Below are positions 25,552-39,045 of a stretch of DNA of 64,000 nt, piece after piece. The translations under genes were made by a program, and so were the position numbers. The notes under the pieces were generated by a model. It did not search any database and was not told the origin of the DNA. It saw only the letters and a program-made list of their open reading frames with translations. The DNA comes from Gonatopus flavifemur (Eukaryota; Arthropoda; Insecta; Hymenoptera; Dryinidae). The stretch is taken from the NCBI GenBank assembly GCA_018340375.1, contig JAFFJZ010000001.1:67820001-67884000 (forward strand), given 5' to 3'. Numbering within the stretch: the stretch's first letter is position 1; every line of letters starts with the position of its first letter.

Positions 25552-27723
25552 TTTGAATTGTATTTATACGGTATACGCAAATCTGTAATATGAAATGTAA
25601 AAAATTATTATAATATACAGAATTTGTTGATTATGCGATGTGTCTTAAAATCAAATGCTTTCGCAAGGACGTAAAAAATGTAATATATTCACAAAACATT
25701 GTAACAATATTCACAATGTTCGACGTATATTAGAGATATTCTTAAACCTATTCAGAGGAGTTTGAATATTCATTCCTCCCTAGATATGTACTTCAACACA
25801 AGAATAATTTCAAGCGTAGACATATGAACTTGGACTGATATTCCATAAAGGCATTGAAATATTCAATTTTTTGTAGCTTATTTGTGATGTATATTTATAA
25901 ATAATTCACAATACGTTATCCAGCAATGTATGACTTAACAAAAAGTACAAAGTTTTATAAATTATTTAGAAATTCTTTTCGCAAATATGAGAATAAGTAG
26001 AAAATACTTGAATAAATCTTTACTCCGGGAATTTTGAAAGTCCCGGTCAAAAAGTGAATCTCACCAATGAAAAGGCTGTATTCGTACGTGAAATGATTTT
26101 GATTTTCTTTTCAAGTGGTTATTTCGACGACAATAATCATTTTCAGTACATGAATGCGATTGAAAAATTAGTTCACTTATTCAATTGTACCGTCAAATGT
26201 GAAATTCGGTAGTCCGCGGAAAAAAATGAAAGGTAAAACCCTGTGATATACGTAAAAATGACAAGAGCACAAACATGTGCCGTGACAGGGGGTGTACTCA
26301 AATATAACGCCTCTATTACGCTTGTTTCATATGAACCGGAATTTCTAGAGGATTTTCAGTGAATTTTAGTAAGTTACCGTGAAAGAACCAATTCTCGAAT
26401 TCTCGGGTTCCATTCTGTTCCATGTGAAACCAGCCTAATTCATCCAGAGTTCCATGGTTTTTAGTCCGCCGTATACATCGTATACACAATATCCTCTTTT
26501 TACTCGTGTTTTTCATGCACATATATGCTGTAATACGCCAGTGAACTTTCAATCTACCCATTTCCCTCGAATATCATTCTGACAATTCCCTTGGGGGTAT
26601 TTTTTTCATGAAGAAAATCCAATCCATCTGTTTTTGATAAATTCAAACATCGTGAGTAATTCGAATTATTTTTTTGTATTTGTAAATTCTGTTTCGTGTG
26701 TTTACATCATCTTATCCTCACTGTAAACAAATTCTCATAACAGCACACCTGTCAGCTGATCCTCATGAAATCCACAATATCGAATTATTTTGTTAGATTT
26801 ATTTTCTTCATGTTCTTCGAAATGGAATTTGTCTCATTGGATACGGATGAGCATTAGACGACAAATTTACCCGTTTCCACATAAATTTCTCTATTATAAC
26901 CTATGTTTTTTCTCCCTTCGCTCTTGGATGTAATTCCATTAGTTTCAACAAATTGATTGAACTTGAACTCTTCGCTCTACTCCAACACTCGTCATTCCAT
27001 TGAATTTGAAATGAAATTTCCAATAGAAAAAGAATTTCATAAAAAATATTCTTTTTCAATCAATAAAGAACTCAAGCGGTAGACGTTGATGTTTCAATGA
27101 AGTCAGTGTAATAAGTGAATATGTTTTTTGTTTCTCTATAAAAAATATTTGACTTTCAAGGTACAGTTTATCAAGTCCCTTTTTACAAGCGTCATTGAAA
27201 TTTGAATTATTATTAAGAATAATATCAACACCTCGGACGCATGTAAAGTTCTTTAATTTCCCTGAATCTTGTTGATAAGGCTTGGATCGTGACAAATTTT
27301 TTGTCAATTAATTTAAGGAACTGTGCACTATTTCCATATTTCAAATATCGAACCATCACGCAAGGCATATCTTATGATTTTGTTTTCTTATGCTCTTGAA
27401 TTATGAAAATTTCAAATTTGAATCCAATGCTAGATTTCAAAACTGCATTCCTTGAATTCTCCCACTAAAGATGAAAAATTTATTAAAAGTTTATATTACT
27501 AATTTCTTCTTAGCAAGAAGAATGGGAATGACCACTCATAAATGATCTTTATGGAATTCCTAGTCATCAAGTTGAAGAAAAATTTATAAAATCTCATAAA
27601 AATTGTATTTATGAAATAATGGTATTTACATAATTTCATCACGGGACTCGATAATAATGAAAGAAAACTCCTTACGCGAATCATTTCTCATTACGATTAT
27701 TTTTCATTTTTCGTAGATATCAA
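25552..27723. other. INTS12/NC2beta divergent intergenic region
   Basis: 2.2 kb between two outward-facing genes, so it must hold both promoters. A splice-acceptor-like TTTTCGTAG lies just before the NC2beta start, so a 5' UTR intron is possible. I see no other gene and no clear hairpin element. Confidence 0.45.
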
Positions 27724-28227
27724 ATGGCCTCGGCTGCTATGTCTCCGACCGAAGATGACGAGCCAACTCTTCCTCGGGCGTCCATCAACAAAATGATAAA
27801 AGAAATTTTACCACACGTACGAGTCGCCAACGAATCTCGAGAATTAATTTTAAATTGCTGTACAGAATTTATTCATCTATTATCCTCGGAGGCGAACGAG
27901 ATCTGCAATCAGCAACAGAAAAAAACGATAAACGCGGAACACGTTTTACAAGCTTTGGAAAAATTAGGTTTTGGAGATTATAGCGCTGAAGCCGAAGCAG
28001 TATTGAGAGATTGCAAAGCCGTGGCGGCTAAGAGGAGGAGACAAAGTACTAGATTGGAAAATCTAGGAATTCCAGAGGAAGAACTCTTACGTCAACAGCA
28101 AGAACTTTTTGCAAAGGCGAGGGAGGAACAAGCGGTCGCGGAACAACAGCAATGGCAACAATTACAGGCTGTAGCTCAGATGGCATCCATGCAACAAGCT
28201 GACAGCGAACAAGACGATTATTCTTAA
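27724..28227 (+). CDS. NC2beta: NC2 beta / Dr1, TBP-binding transcription repressor
   Basis: Histone-fold subunit of negative cofactor 2, which binds the TBP-DNA complex and represses or reshapes core-promoter activity. Intact 167-residue frame in one exon. The histone fold spans about residues 17-95 (LPRASINKMIKEILP, NCCTEFIHLLSSEANEIC, INAEHVLQALEKLGFG). The very conserved RLENLGIPEEELLRQQQELF follows, then a Gln/Ala-rich tail and an acidic end (SEQDDYS). Length equals that of known family members. The first ATG is used; a second in-frame ATG lies five codons on. Divergent from INTS12, convergent with SMG9. Confidence 0.97.
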   Translation: MASAAMSPTEDDEPTLPRASINKMIKEILPHVRVANESRELILNCCTEFIHLLSSEANEICNQQQKKTINAEHVLQALEKLGFGDYSAEAEAVLRDCKAVAAKRRRQSTRLENLGIPEEELLRQQQELFAKAREEQAVAEQQQWQQLQAVAQMASMQQADSEQDDYS

Positions 28228-29217
28228 AGGTTTCTGTCGATATTTTTATTTAAAGATAGTCTGGATGCAAAATTGACTATCTCAAATGCCATATGAGGAT
28301 TTTTAAAAACAAATTACATCTGTATTGTACTCGTGTAAGGAGTTTCTTAGACATTTTTCTTCTATATAGCTTTCCTATCAAATTCAATTGAATTGAGATT
28401 GTCAATTTTACATCTAAAGTTTTCATTCAAAATTTTCTCACTATTTTGTTTACGATATTTGAATTACAACTGTTAGTCTGCAGGAAAATAATGTTATTTT
28501 GTATAACGTTTTTTGAAAATTCAAATAATAACAATGTGAATTACTGGTTTTATCGAGAAATGTGATGTTATAATAATTATGACTTGATTGTTCATAATTT
28601 ACTATCAATAATTGACTAAGTAATTTATTCCGTTCGACTGTAAAACTTTCATCCCCTTATCTACTCCAATGTCGTCATAAGTTTCTTAAGTTTGCTTAAT
28701 TTGTTATCTTTATATATAAATTAAATAAGCTATTAAATATTTTTCCAAGAAAAAAGAAGTCAAATAAACAAAACCTCAGTCATCATCTTTTGAATGTTCG
28801 TTTTTCTTCGACTTACGTTTATACGGTTGTATGAAACTTGCACTATCAATTATGATTGAATTCAAGCAGAGAATATAAACGATTCAATGAATTTGTTGTT
28901 TATTTTTTTTTTCATTCAAATCATATGTATAAAACTGGATATACAGAAATTTTGTAATTTCTACAAATATCATTGGTCGTAAATTCTCTGTTGAATTTTT
29001 GTCCCTGATTCCAATGCATTAGTTTTTTTAAGGTGTGTATAAAACAGATCATTCCATCTTCAAATTTGAATGTAATTTAAGTAGTATTAATTTTTCATTT
29101 TAAATTTCAAACGCAATTCTCCAGCATTCGCACGGAGACCACGTAAATTGCAATACTTCATTCACTATTCATGCTTTTGTAACAAATTAATGTATTATAT
29201 TTACCTTTCTATACAAT
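28228..29217. other. NC2beta/SMG9 convergent intergenic region
   Basis: Two facing 3' UTRs in about 1 kb of AT-rich sequence. No open frame or repeat of note. Confidence 0.5.
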
Positions 29218-31423
29218 TTATGGCATCAATCGTCCATATTCCGAGGAAAGATGGCTCTTTTTAATTGCTTCCATAACTTTAGAAACATAATGATACCTAG
29301 AGTACATAAAAATAAGTTCAATAGTTGATATAATATTGTGTGATGATATGCAATAACGGTAGGAAAAATGTGATTTCATCGAACCACTTCAAAATTTCAA
29401 AAAACACGAGTTTAAAGTTGAATCCATCCGGGGGAACTTTGATCACAAAAATTATTCAAAAGCAATTAGACGAAATTCTATCAACTATAGACGAATAATA
29501 AGTTTGTACAATTTTATTCAATAATTTTCAAATAAACTTGATAATACGAAATATGTGATTTAATAACTCAATCACTCACCAATTTTTTTCTGTTAAAGTT
29601 GAAGGAGTCATAGCATTTCTAGACACACCATGGATCTTCATTCTTAATTTCTTAATTAGCTCTTTCTCATTTTCCCAGACTACTGAATCATCTGTGATAC
29701 AAAGAGAGTAGAAAAATCAATGATGAGTTACGATTTGTAATTTGTATCACTGTTTTATTCACCTTCCGTGTTTATTGTGGGAATCAAAAACAAATTCAAA
29801 CTTCCCTCTGCAGAACAATCGCTCATATCCAAACCACTTTGAGTTTGTAGTCTAGAACTGGAAAACACTTTATTATAAAATTCCTAAAAGAAAATAAACG
29901 AGGATGATTTTATTGCGATATAAGATATCTCGTATAAAGTGTAATTCAATGAAACACCTTCATTTTGTCTTGCACGCTCGGCATGAAATCCTGCAATTCC
30001 GCTTTATTGTGTAAAAATAAAATATGCGGATAATATTCTACGTAATCTTGATCCATATTGGTGGTTGATGCTGGTTTCAACATTTCTGCTGTCTGAAGAA
30101 ATCTTGAACAAAGAATATAGGACAAAATATTCGGATTCCAATGATGATAGATAAAACAAAATTTGGTCATTTATATTCACCTGACTAGATTTGGATCCAC
30201 AAACCAATCTTGTACAAAAATAATAACATGACACACGGAGAATAAAAATGCGGTAAATTGTAAGGATTGTAATTCTAAATTGATTTCAGTGCTAGTGAAG
30301 TCTGCTGCGGCTTTTTTTTGTTCAAAAGATGCCGTATAATCGATCACGGATCCGGAAAGGATAGGTTGAGTATCTAAATATATTACCCTATTCTTTGTTA
30401 CAAAAAAGTCTATGCCGCTTGTACAATGAGATCCACTCTCGTGATGAGACAAACTTTGAGTAGGGAATGTGTCTGGTCTGTGAAAATAAAAAATCTTCAT
30501 TCAGATTGAATAATTATAGATATTTGTATGAAAAACAGTATATTCTGAATTAAGCTTGCCAAATTATTGAATCAAGCGTCATTCTCACACATAATTTGAT
30601 GCAAGCAGAGACATTATCGTGGATTTCCCGACTCCTTGCGTGCCCAAACATCCGACAACCAGAAAATCTTGTTGATCGTATAAGAATTCCAACGGTGTTT
30701 CGCAAAGCTGCATATTTTCATCCATAAATTTTATGCTGGTGGTCATTTCCACGCACGTGGAAATAACGGTCCTTGCTGATGAAAGAGAAGTAATATGAAA
30801 TATTATATCATCGGAAACCTGTATATCCCTCATCTATGTTGTATTTTTTCTGACATACCAGCATAAAAGAATCTTAGAACCTCTACGTGTAAAAGCTGGG
30901 CATGAAATAAGTTATTCGCTTGCAGAATAGTCTCAAAGACTTTTCTATTTAGATGAGGGATATAAGTTCTGAAGATGAAGATCTATATATCATGATATAT
31001 CGATACAAGGGATAGTTATGTTTCTAAAGTGATTAAAATCGATTAGATTTAATTTATCATTACAATTATATCATCTGAACTATACAAAATGCTTACGATC
31101 GTGTGATTTTATAGATGCACTAATCGATGTTTCAGTTTCTTTTCTGCGAACAATAAATTTTTATATCGTAAGATCAAATTGATTCTTGATATAGTGGTGC
31201 AAAAACACCTCAATTTTGTATGACACTGATCGAGACTAAAGGCTCAATCCAAATTTCAGTGTTCGACAAATTAATTCCAAGACATTTAAAATTTTTCGAG
31301 TACTGAACATAGCCTAAAATAATGGAATTCTTACTTATTTTCATTACGTTGACTCGGAGATACCGCTCTGCTCTCTCCTTCTCTAGTTTTTAATATAAAC
31401 GTTGGTCTATCGCCAGCTTTCAT
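29218..31423 (-). CDS. SMG9: SMG9, nonsense-mediated decay factor
   Basis: Partner of SMG8 that regulates the SMG1 kinase in nonsense-mediated mRNA decay. Eight exons in transcript order: 31423-31335, 31143-31097, 30775-30589, 30477-30181, 30102-29958, 29883-29763, 29691-29580 and 29296-29218. Every junction keeps phase; 358 residues. The G-like fold shows an intact Walker A (GTQGVGKST), then GIDFFVTKNRVIYLDTQPIL, FSVCHVIIFVQDWFVDPN and RFLQTAEMLKP, and ends with LTEKNWYHYVSKV and EYGRLMP, all as in the family. The N-terminus is much shorter than in vertebrate SMG9 and lacks the Pro-rich stretch. The exon 5 donor, GTGTTT, is weak. Divergent from mRpS9, with 516 bp between start codons. Confidence 0.95.
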
Positions 31424-31939
31424 TTTTAATTTGATATCCTATTTGAATTTAAAATCCAAAATTTAAATGGATTCAATGATTAAAGATTAGTTCACCAATT
31501 TTTATAAGAAAAATATAAACATGTGTGAATACATATGGGAATTCGCAAAGAGATACTTGAACTTGCATTAACAATAATCGAAAGAGAAACGACGGCGTTT
31601 TATTACACGCTTTGTTTATTTAAATTGTATTTACAATACATATAGGCAATTTGTGTACAAAAATTTCACAGTTACGGAAAGGAATAAAGTGAGACAGGGT
31701 TACACAATGGTTATGTTTACATGACACAAATGATTTTATTGGCTCTCGTGAGGGACTGAAACAAGTTTTGAAAACATTGTTGTGAATCTTCCTGAAATTT
31801 TGTACACGCACGTGTGCGAAGATTCACGAAGATTTGTGGAATTATATTATTATCAAGTTTCATATGAAGTGTTGTTGGTTGTATCATCGTATTTAGCGTG
31901 CACCGGCGTGCACTTGAGTGTATTTACCTTTTAATCATA
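31424..31939. promoter_or_regulatory. Probable bidirectional promoter, SMG9/mRpS9
   Basis: The two start codons face away from each other across 516 bp, so both 5' ends and promoters must lie here. No TATA box in the right place was recognised. The call rests on position only. Confidence 0.5.
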
Positions 31940-34900
31940 ATGGCAATCATAATGTATAATCGTTTTAATAATCTTAAAAATTTAATTAGCATAAATAACA
32001 GTCCTATTGGGATTTTATACAATACAACACAAAATCTGGCAAGTCGCTTTTCTAAAATTTACTTTACATTATAATGATATTTAATGAAATTCATGAACAA
32101 TTATCATAACCTCACTCTCAAACTTTATTCGAATTTCATTTTATTTTCATTATTCCAGATTAACAATTCCCGTTCTTGTACGAGTATCGTTGAGGACATC
32201 AAAGCTCAAGATGAAATCATTCCAGCGAAGACAAAGAAAAGTATGAGCAAAGCTATGAGAGCTTATTTGCAAAGGGCTAAAGAACACGGTAAATTGAACA
32301 TTCAAATTAGTACTTGTGCCGATGTCAATGAAGTTTGAATCATTCATTACAGCGAAATCTTAACTAATATTGAAAATATGTTGTTTTATGGACACTGATG
32401 TTTGAAAACCGATAGTTTCTAATGAACTTCAAAACGTAAAAAGGTTGGTCAAAGATTGGATAGATTGAATCCATTTTGATGCAATTTTTGTGCCTTATAC
32501 ACTTCCCTTTTGAAGATTCATAGTTGTATATTATCTAACGTTTGATTATTAATTTGTTTTAATAAACAATTTGAACTTCCATCTTGTCGATATTTGTTGC
32601 AGCATTGGGCTGCATTTGCTACACCTGGAAATATTTTTGTTCTTGATTTTTCCTACAAGCTTGAGAAGAATGAAAATCTTCCAGTGTGTGCTCATCACGG
32701 CAAATTTGATATTTAAAACAATGTTCGATTCATGGACGAAATAATTTCATTATAAGTGATTTAATTTCCAACACACGTAATCATCTAAACATTTTACAAA
32801 CAAATTAATTCAAATAGTAGAAGTTTCCATTCTGAGGCACCTTGAGATATATGTGTATAAAAGTATATGCATAGACCGCAAAAATATGCAGTCGAATAAT
32901 ATGGGATCGTGCGCATTTCCAGGCTTTGAAATCTTAAGATTTTGAAATATAACTTGTTCATTGAAGATTCGATAGACACGTTGCTTATCATCTATCATGA
33001 ATAATATATCATGATATTTCATTTTCAGATGAATTTATGAAAAAAGAAATTGCTGAATACCAAATAGGAAAAAGACATCTCGCAAATATGATGGGAGAAA
33101 ATCCAGAAACATTCACACAAGAGGATATTGATGTAAGGAGCACACGATAATTGAATTTTATATACATTGCGAATACAAGTCCCAACTGTGTTTTTGATGA
33201 ATACGTGTTTTAGAGATCCATAGAATATTTATTTCCATCGGGTTTATTCGATTGGCGCGCTCGACCATTGATGCGTCCACCGGAAGAAATTTTTCCCGAC
33301 AGGAAAGCAGCTGAATTTGACGAAACTGGGAGACCATATCACTATCTCTTTTACACACGCAACCCCAATTATTATTCAGCGCTTCACGTAAGTTACAGCA
33401 TACCGGGTTGTTCGCTCCTAGGTAGTATTCCTATAATATAAATAATATTTTCTTTTAATAAAACAAGTATAATAGTTGAGTAGAATGTGATTGAAGAGTA
33501 TCATACTATACCAACTATAGCTAATTATAAACATGCGCAAATGTAATATTTTTTCTAAGCAAACTGTATAAAAAATCTTATCTTTTCATCTTTTGAGAGA
33601 ATTTTAATGTGTGAAAGATTCAGTATTTTGGATATCGGCAATTGAGAGAGTACGAGTGCAGAGGTGGCTTCATCTGGTGACTTTTCTTCAGACAAAAACA
33701 CTCGAAACTGAAATCATAAAACAGTCTGAATTTTTCAGGGAGCAATCTTTGAAAGTGTACAAGATCTGTAAAGAGCCGGAAGGTGAAATTTGAACGAGGA
33801 AAATATTTTTTTCTCGAAATTAAAAACTTTTAATTCCAAAGTATTTGCAGTCTGAAAAAAAATGCCACTGGATGAAGCCATGAGTTGTAGCTAGTGATCC
33901 CATAATGCAGGACCTGGCGACCTTGGGCTACACTGTGCCGTATTGTAGGTTTTTTTTTATTTTACTCGCATATGCCGTAAGACTGTGATAATCACAAAAG
34001 GTGACATGATAAGTGGTACCAGTTTCCGCTTTATGGGATCCCTACTCGCAGCAGAAAAATACCACTGTAGTCTGTAATTGATTCCATCACCTTACTCACA
34101 AGCACATGTATAAAATGACAAATTTTGATTGTAGGATTTAGCTGCTCAAATGGAATTATTGAATACCCTCGAAGACCAGAAATTGAAAAAAGGAGTTCTT
34201 CCAAGTGCTGAAGATAAAGTGTATGTTTAATAACTCAATCAGTCATTATATATTCTTTAATTTATATTATATAATGTGTTTATTCCAGGCAACTCGTAGG
34301 ATCGACATGGCTTCCGAAAGCAGATCTTGAAACATTGTTTCTTGAACCTCTGCTAGATAAACAGGTACGATCATACCAAAATATTACAAAATTCTGAAAT
34401 TTTTTTCATTGAATAGAAAGTAATCCAAAATCTTTGCGAAAATTCAAATTCGTTACTTTCAACAACTTTACCGAATGTCAGTTGAAATTATTTTTCAATC
34501 TTGAATGAAAGTTAGAAAGTTATGGATAAATTTAATACCAATCGCGATTCTTTCTGCTCAAGATTTAGATTATTTCAGTGTTGTCGAAGTGTTTACTGTT
34601 AAAAATTATTAGTTCTTCCTTGAGGAAGTACTTTCGTTGCCATACTTGAGAAAATGTTGAAACTATCAATAACTCGTTATTCTGAAAAACAAAATATATG
34701 AAAACATTGTCTGATGATTCATAAATGAATAAAATTTATCCATTTCTATTCAATTTCAGTACGATTACTTCATAGCATCTTTCGAGAGATTGGCAAGTCA
34801 TCCTATGTCCATTCACGCGTCGGATCTTCTTATGAAATATCGCAGAAACATTCAAACTCAAACCCGAGAAAGCGATATCCCAACGGTAAGTTGAAAGATT

Positions 34901-36187
34901 AATACAAAAACTTGAGATATTATATATGCTAGTATTCAGGTAGCACTTGGACTTTTTTGAGATCTTCAGAAAAGGTACTGTTTTGCAAGCGAAAGTATGA
35001 AAACTGTATAAGATGTTTACTAAGTGAAGAATTTTCGCGAAGACAGTCGATATTGAATCCCTCGATAAAGTACAAAAAGTTCTTTTGCAAAATTTGATGT
35101 AGAATACTTTTATAGATTAAATTATTGACCCACGGAATATTAATAAACATGTTCATGATGTTCACTCGAAATTGAATTCGTAACAAAATCTGAAATTTGA
35201 TGTTTCTTCTTTTTTTTCCGATGGATTCAGTTTTGAGTAATTTAATTGAAAAAAGGACGTGCTCTAATCGCTAAAACTTAGAACAGATTGAATGAAATTT
35301 TGTTGATAAGCATTACGATAAATCATCTATTGGAATTTCAAAATTCAAGTAGCGATGTTGAATTACATTTTCTTTTTTTTTTCATAATTATCAATAAAAT
35401 TATGTCACTGAAAAAAAATTGATAATTCAAAATTTGGTTTTTGTTTTCAGTTTGAGTACGGTTCCGACGGAAGACCCTTTATCACAGTGAGAGGTACGTT
35501 AATTTTCGATTGATCGAGGCTTCTGATTTGAGAAAAATATCAATTTTATTTACAAAGTATGAATAACAATTAATTTGATTTGTTTAACTGTTTGGCTGTC
35601 TAACTTTTTTGAGAGAAAACACAATTTGAACAATTTTCTCAAAGTTCAATCATTTGCACCAATTTTTTTAGACCATATCTAAATTACGGTTGACAATGGA
35701 GCAGTCGTTTTTGAAATTTTCTTGATAAACATACACGTCGAGCTAAATCGTAAATCGTTGAAACAAACTACCTGTAAACGCTGCAATTTTTTTCAAAATA
35801 TCACTCTGTACCGTACTTTTTCTGGAGTCAGAGAAGTACCGTACACAGCGATATTTTTGTTAAATTAATGCGTTAGCCCGTAGTTTGTCATCAACGATTC
35901 GTATCCCTTTGAGGTGAACAAGCGTTTAACATCACAATCGTTGGAAAGTAATTCATTTTTAAAAATCAACAAAGCCGAAACTGACTTGGTTTGACGTTAT
36001 TTTTGAGGCTTTGGCTACGGAGCACAACTTTGAAACCGAAGAATAATTGTTGAATAACACGCTCTTTACAGGATGTCTGAGAAAATCTAGTACAGGAACC
36101 GTAACGGTGCGAGGCGAGGGTTCTGGAAAAATTACAGTGAATGGAGAATTGATCTCCAACATTTTCGATCTGCAAAGTCGGGAGCAA
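31940..36187 (+). CDS. mRpS9: Mitochondrial ribosomal protein S9 (uS9m), 3' exons not found
   Basis: Small-subunit mitoribosome protein. Nine exons: 31940-32038, 32159-32288, 33029-33132, 33214-33387, 34135-34220, 34289-34364, 34760-34885, 35451-35493 and 36072-36187; 318 residues with all phases consistent. Family marks: [88 protein letters not shown]. The first intron needs a GC donor (CTG|GCAAGT) to stay in frame. The frame reaches GT at 36188 without a stop. The conserved C-terminus (Gly-rich loop and basic KKR tail, about 80 residues) is nowhere recognisable downstream in the window, so the gene either has a very long last intron or is broken. Exon 1 is the least certain part. Confidence 0.92.
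33848..34074. mobile_element. Hairpin element in mRpS9 intron 4
   Basis: CAGTCTGAAAAAAAATGCCACTG at the left (33848 on) returns inverted near 34074, with an inner pair around GATCCCATAA / TTATGGGATC. The arms are diverged. It lies wholly within the intron 33388-34134. Confidence 0.6.
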
Positions 36188-37152
36188 GTAAGTACCATTT
36201 CCATAATTTCTGATGACATTTGATTCAAAATTCTTGATATTTTCAACTTACCAGGATCAAACTGTCTTTTTACGTCATTTTCTGCGTAGATTGTTTTAAA
36301 ATTTTTGTCGCGCTAGATTGTTTCTCACTTTTCCCACTTTGTTTTTGGTACTAAATCAACCTGTTCTACAAAAGCATCAACCAGTTCCTCGTGTGATGAA
36401 AAACTTTGATTTTTCATGCGAAGTTTTATGAGGGAGGAAATACCAAAGTCACAGGGTTTCACGTTCGGACTTTAATTCTGTGGTTGAATTCTCTAAGAAC
36501 ATCCTTGATAGTGGTAACGCGACGTGCGGGTGCTTTGTAGAAATTAGAAAGATAGAAGTCCGTGACAAATGAAGTTTCCGAATCCATGAGGCAAACATCT
36601 GCGACGTATCACGTAGATGACACTGTTTTTGACTTTTCTAATGACAATTGTTGTAATAATTCCATATTTATAAGAGAATATATAGAAGCGAACTATGGTC
36701 CAGGAGCGGCAGGCCGTGAAAGGGTGGCAATTTTTTTAAATGTGAAAAATTAATTCTTGGAGCCAAAAACACAAGTTCTTGCAATGGCAGGTCCTCGTCT
36801 TCGAAGACTAAAATATTATAAGTCACCCGAAAATACGTAGGAAGTTGGGGAGAAATTTTCCCAGAAGAGAGTCGCGGTAGACTTTTTACGGATTTTTGTG
36901 AATATTTCGTGCTTTGAAAGTGTGCGGAGAGGGTGGGCCTTTGATACATCGAATCCTCCTTGCACCGAATGCTCATTGTGCCGAAAATTCACATTCCGCA
37001 TGCTAATAGACCAAAAATTCGTTATGCCGAGAGCAATAAAATCTCTCATTCTTGTAGGAGCTATAAGAAATTGTAGTTTTCATCCAATTAAATACATTCG
37101 GTGCTATGATCTTTCGGTGTATCAAGGGCCCACCTACGAAGACTACGAACCC
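36188..37152. other. Presumed start of last mRpS9 intron; nothing recognised
   Basis: Begins with a good donor (GTAAGT). Read-through would add a few residues and stop. Open frames near 36562-37158 on both strands have no recognisable domain. Confidence 0.4.
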
Positions 37153-37477
37153 TGCTAAAAATACCCGTTATAATCGGTCAGAAAATTTCTATAAGTTTCG
37201 GAATTACTGACAAAAATTTTCCAAAATTTCACCAGGTTCTAAGAGGTACAGAAAACAGGTCAGAAACCTTCAGAAAGTTTTCTGTTCGGTTCTATGAGCT
37301 TCTTTCACGTCATGTGAGCAACTTACTGAACCAGATAGCAATGTCCTGGCAGTTTCTGACTGATTTTCTATACCTTTCAGAACCTTCTTAAACCAGATAG
37401 AATTTCTGAGAATTTTTGTCAGCAATTCCAATATTTATAGAAATTTTCTGAACGGTCCTAACGGGTATTTTCAGCAA
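37153..37477. mobile_element. Hairpin MITE, TGCTRAAAATACCCGTTA ends
   Basis: The left and right ends share TGCTRAAAATACCCGTTA and continue as inverted arms through CAGAAAATTTCTATA. The interior repeats GGTTCTRAGAGGTA-like and TTTTGTCAG motifs. About 325 bp, no frame. Confidence 0.8.
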
Positions 37478-38326
37478 GAAATTCAGTTGGGAATGTGGGA
37501 GGACCTTCCAGGAAGTTTTTAGATATGTTCGCTAAATTTTTAACTGACTGCGGAGGTACTTTTGACGCAGTTTCGAGAAGGAGCAGGGGACTTATTAGGC
37601 TTTTCATGAACTTTCGAAGGACATGATATTCAAGAAAGTTTGTCGAAACTTCGTGAAAAATCAACACACTTTGCTCAACGTCTTCTGCAAGCGCAATCTT
37701 GGAATTCAAGATGGAATATGAAATTGCGAGATTCGTCAGAAACTCATTCCCCTGCAACTCTCTAACCAAACTATAAAGAAGAGATATTTTTTCTCTTATC
37801 ATAAACATCGCACTGATAGCGCTGCCAGTTTTGTTGGATCATTCCTCCAAATTTGATCGAACGATTGAGTGATAAATATATTTTATTTCAATGGCTACAT
37901 TGAAATGCACGTAAAAGTTTAGAGGGTCATAGAGGTGAACATTGATTATCATTTTAAATACTGATTCTAATAATTCATTGGAGCAAAAAACTACCTACTT
38001 TTGCGAGAGATTAATTGAGAAATTATCGAATCGTATAAGAAGTGACAAATGTCTGAGACACGTCATGTTACAGGTCATTGACATTAATTGGATTCTTTGA
38101 TACTTTCTCCGATTCATTTCAGATCACGAAATGATATCTCACAATTTCAACATTCTCGGTAGACATGATGTATATGACTTGACTTCTTCGAATTGATTTG
38201 CATTGATTCGATGAATGTAGTCGAAAGAATGATATTATGTTCTTATTAATGCAAGGAGAGTTTTTCATATTTTTTCTTCTCGTTTGGATTCCACGAATAT
38301 CTCGATCTCTAAATTCCGTGGTATTA
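37478..38326. other. No gene recognised
   Basis: A minus-strand open frame at 37458-37808 (116 codons) shows no domain or signal I can name. The rest is AT-rich filler. Confidence 0.35.
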
Positions 38327-38552
38327 AAAATTCACTCTTGAAGATTGAAAATACTGCAAGTCCAGGAAGAACGAGATTGAGTGACTTTTTACTCCATAAT
38401 AGTGAATTCTCATTCCATCAGAGTGGAGGTTCAACTCGGTTTAAAGAGTGAAAATTGACTCTTATGGAGTGAAAACTCACTCTACAGGAGTGGAATCTCA
38501 CTCTTGTTGGACTTGCAGTATTTTCATTCTTTGGAAGTGGATTTTCACTCCA
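38327..38552. mobile_element. Hairpin MITE with GAGTGA repeats
   Basis: The arms carry GAAAATACTGCAAGTCCA at 38347 and its inverse ending at 38525. Between them GAGTGA/TCACTC motifs recur on both strands about every 20-30 bp. Confidence 0.75.
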
Positions 38553-38728
38553 AGAAATTTAGAGAGTGGTTGGGTGAAAATTTAGAGCTCTGTCCTTTTA
38601 AAAGAATACCAGCGTTACCATCCCTGAAAATAGATAGAATCTCGAACAATCGTCTCTGAAAAATCGTTCACCTTGCAGCTAATCATCGACTGTTGATCGA
38701 TGTGTGGGTATTTAGAAGAGTTATGCGT

Positions 38729-39045
38729 TCTCGAGAGAACACAGAGCTTTTACATGAAATTTAGGAAATTAGCAGTGTTGGCAAAAATTCACACTAAACA
38801 GTGTTGTTTTAACACCACATGGTGTTATTCTCACACCATAAAGTGTAATTCTAACACCGTTTGATGTTATTTTGAGATCGATTTTGGGGTGGACTTCTAT
38901 AGAATCCACGTGGTATTGATTCTGTGTAAATTCTGACACCGTTTTGATACCCTTTTTTTACAGTGTTCAGTGGACCATTATTAAAGGTCCAGACGTTCGG
39001 TAAACCTCTACTGAACATTCTTTGAACCTTCGTGTTCTCTTGGGG
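38729..39045. mobile_element. Inverted-repeat element, AGAGAACAC ends, with inner hairpin
   Basis: The ends CGAGAGAACACAGAG and (inverted) CCAAGAGAACACGAAG resemble those at 13741. Inside, CACTAAACAGTGTTGT (38793) and ACAGTGTTCAGTG (to about 38974) frame a smaller hairpin of repeated AACACC motifs. Confidence 0.55.

Noticed and set aside
36256..36295. A possible mRpS9 exon after CTTACCAG at about 36255
   Set aside because: The translation (DQTVFLRHFLRRLF, then stop) does not resemble the conserved uS9m C-terminus.
36562..37158. Open frames on both strands in the presumed last mRpS9 intron
   Set aside because: No domain, and neither contains the uS9m C-terminus motifs.
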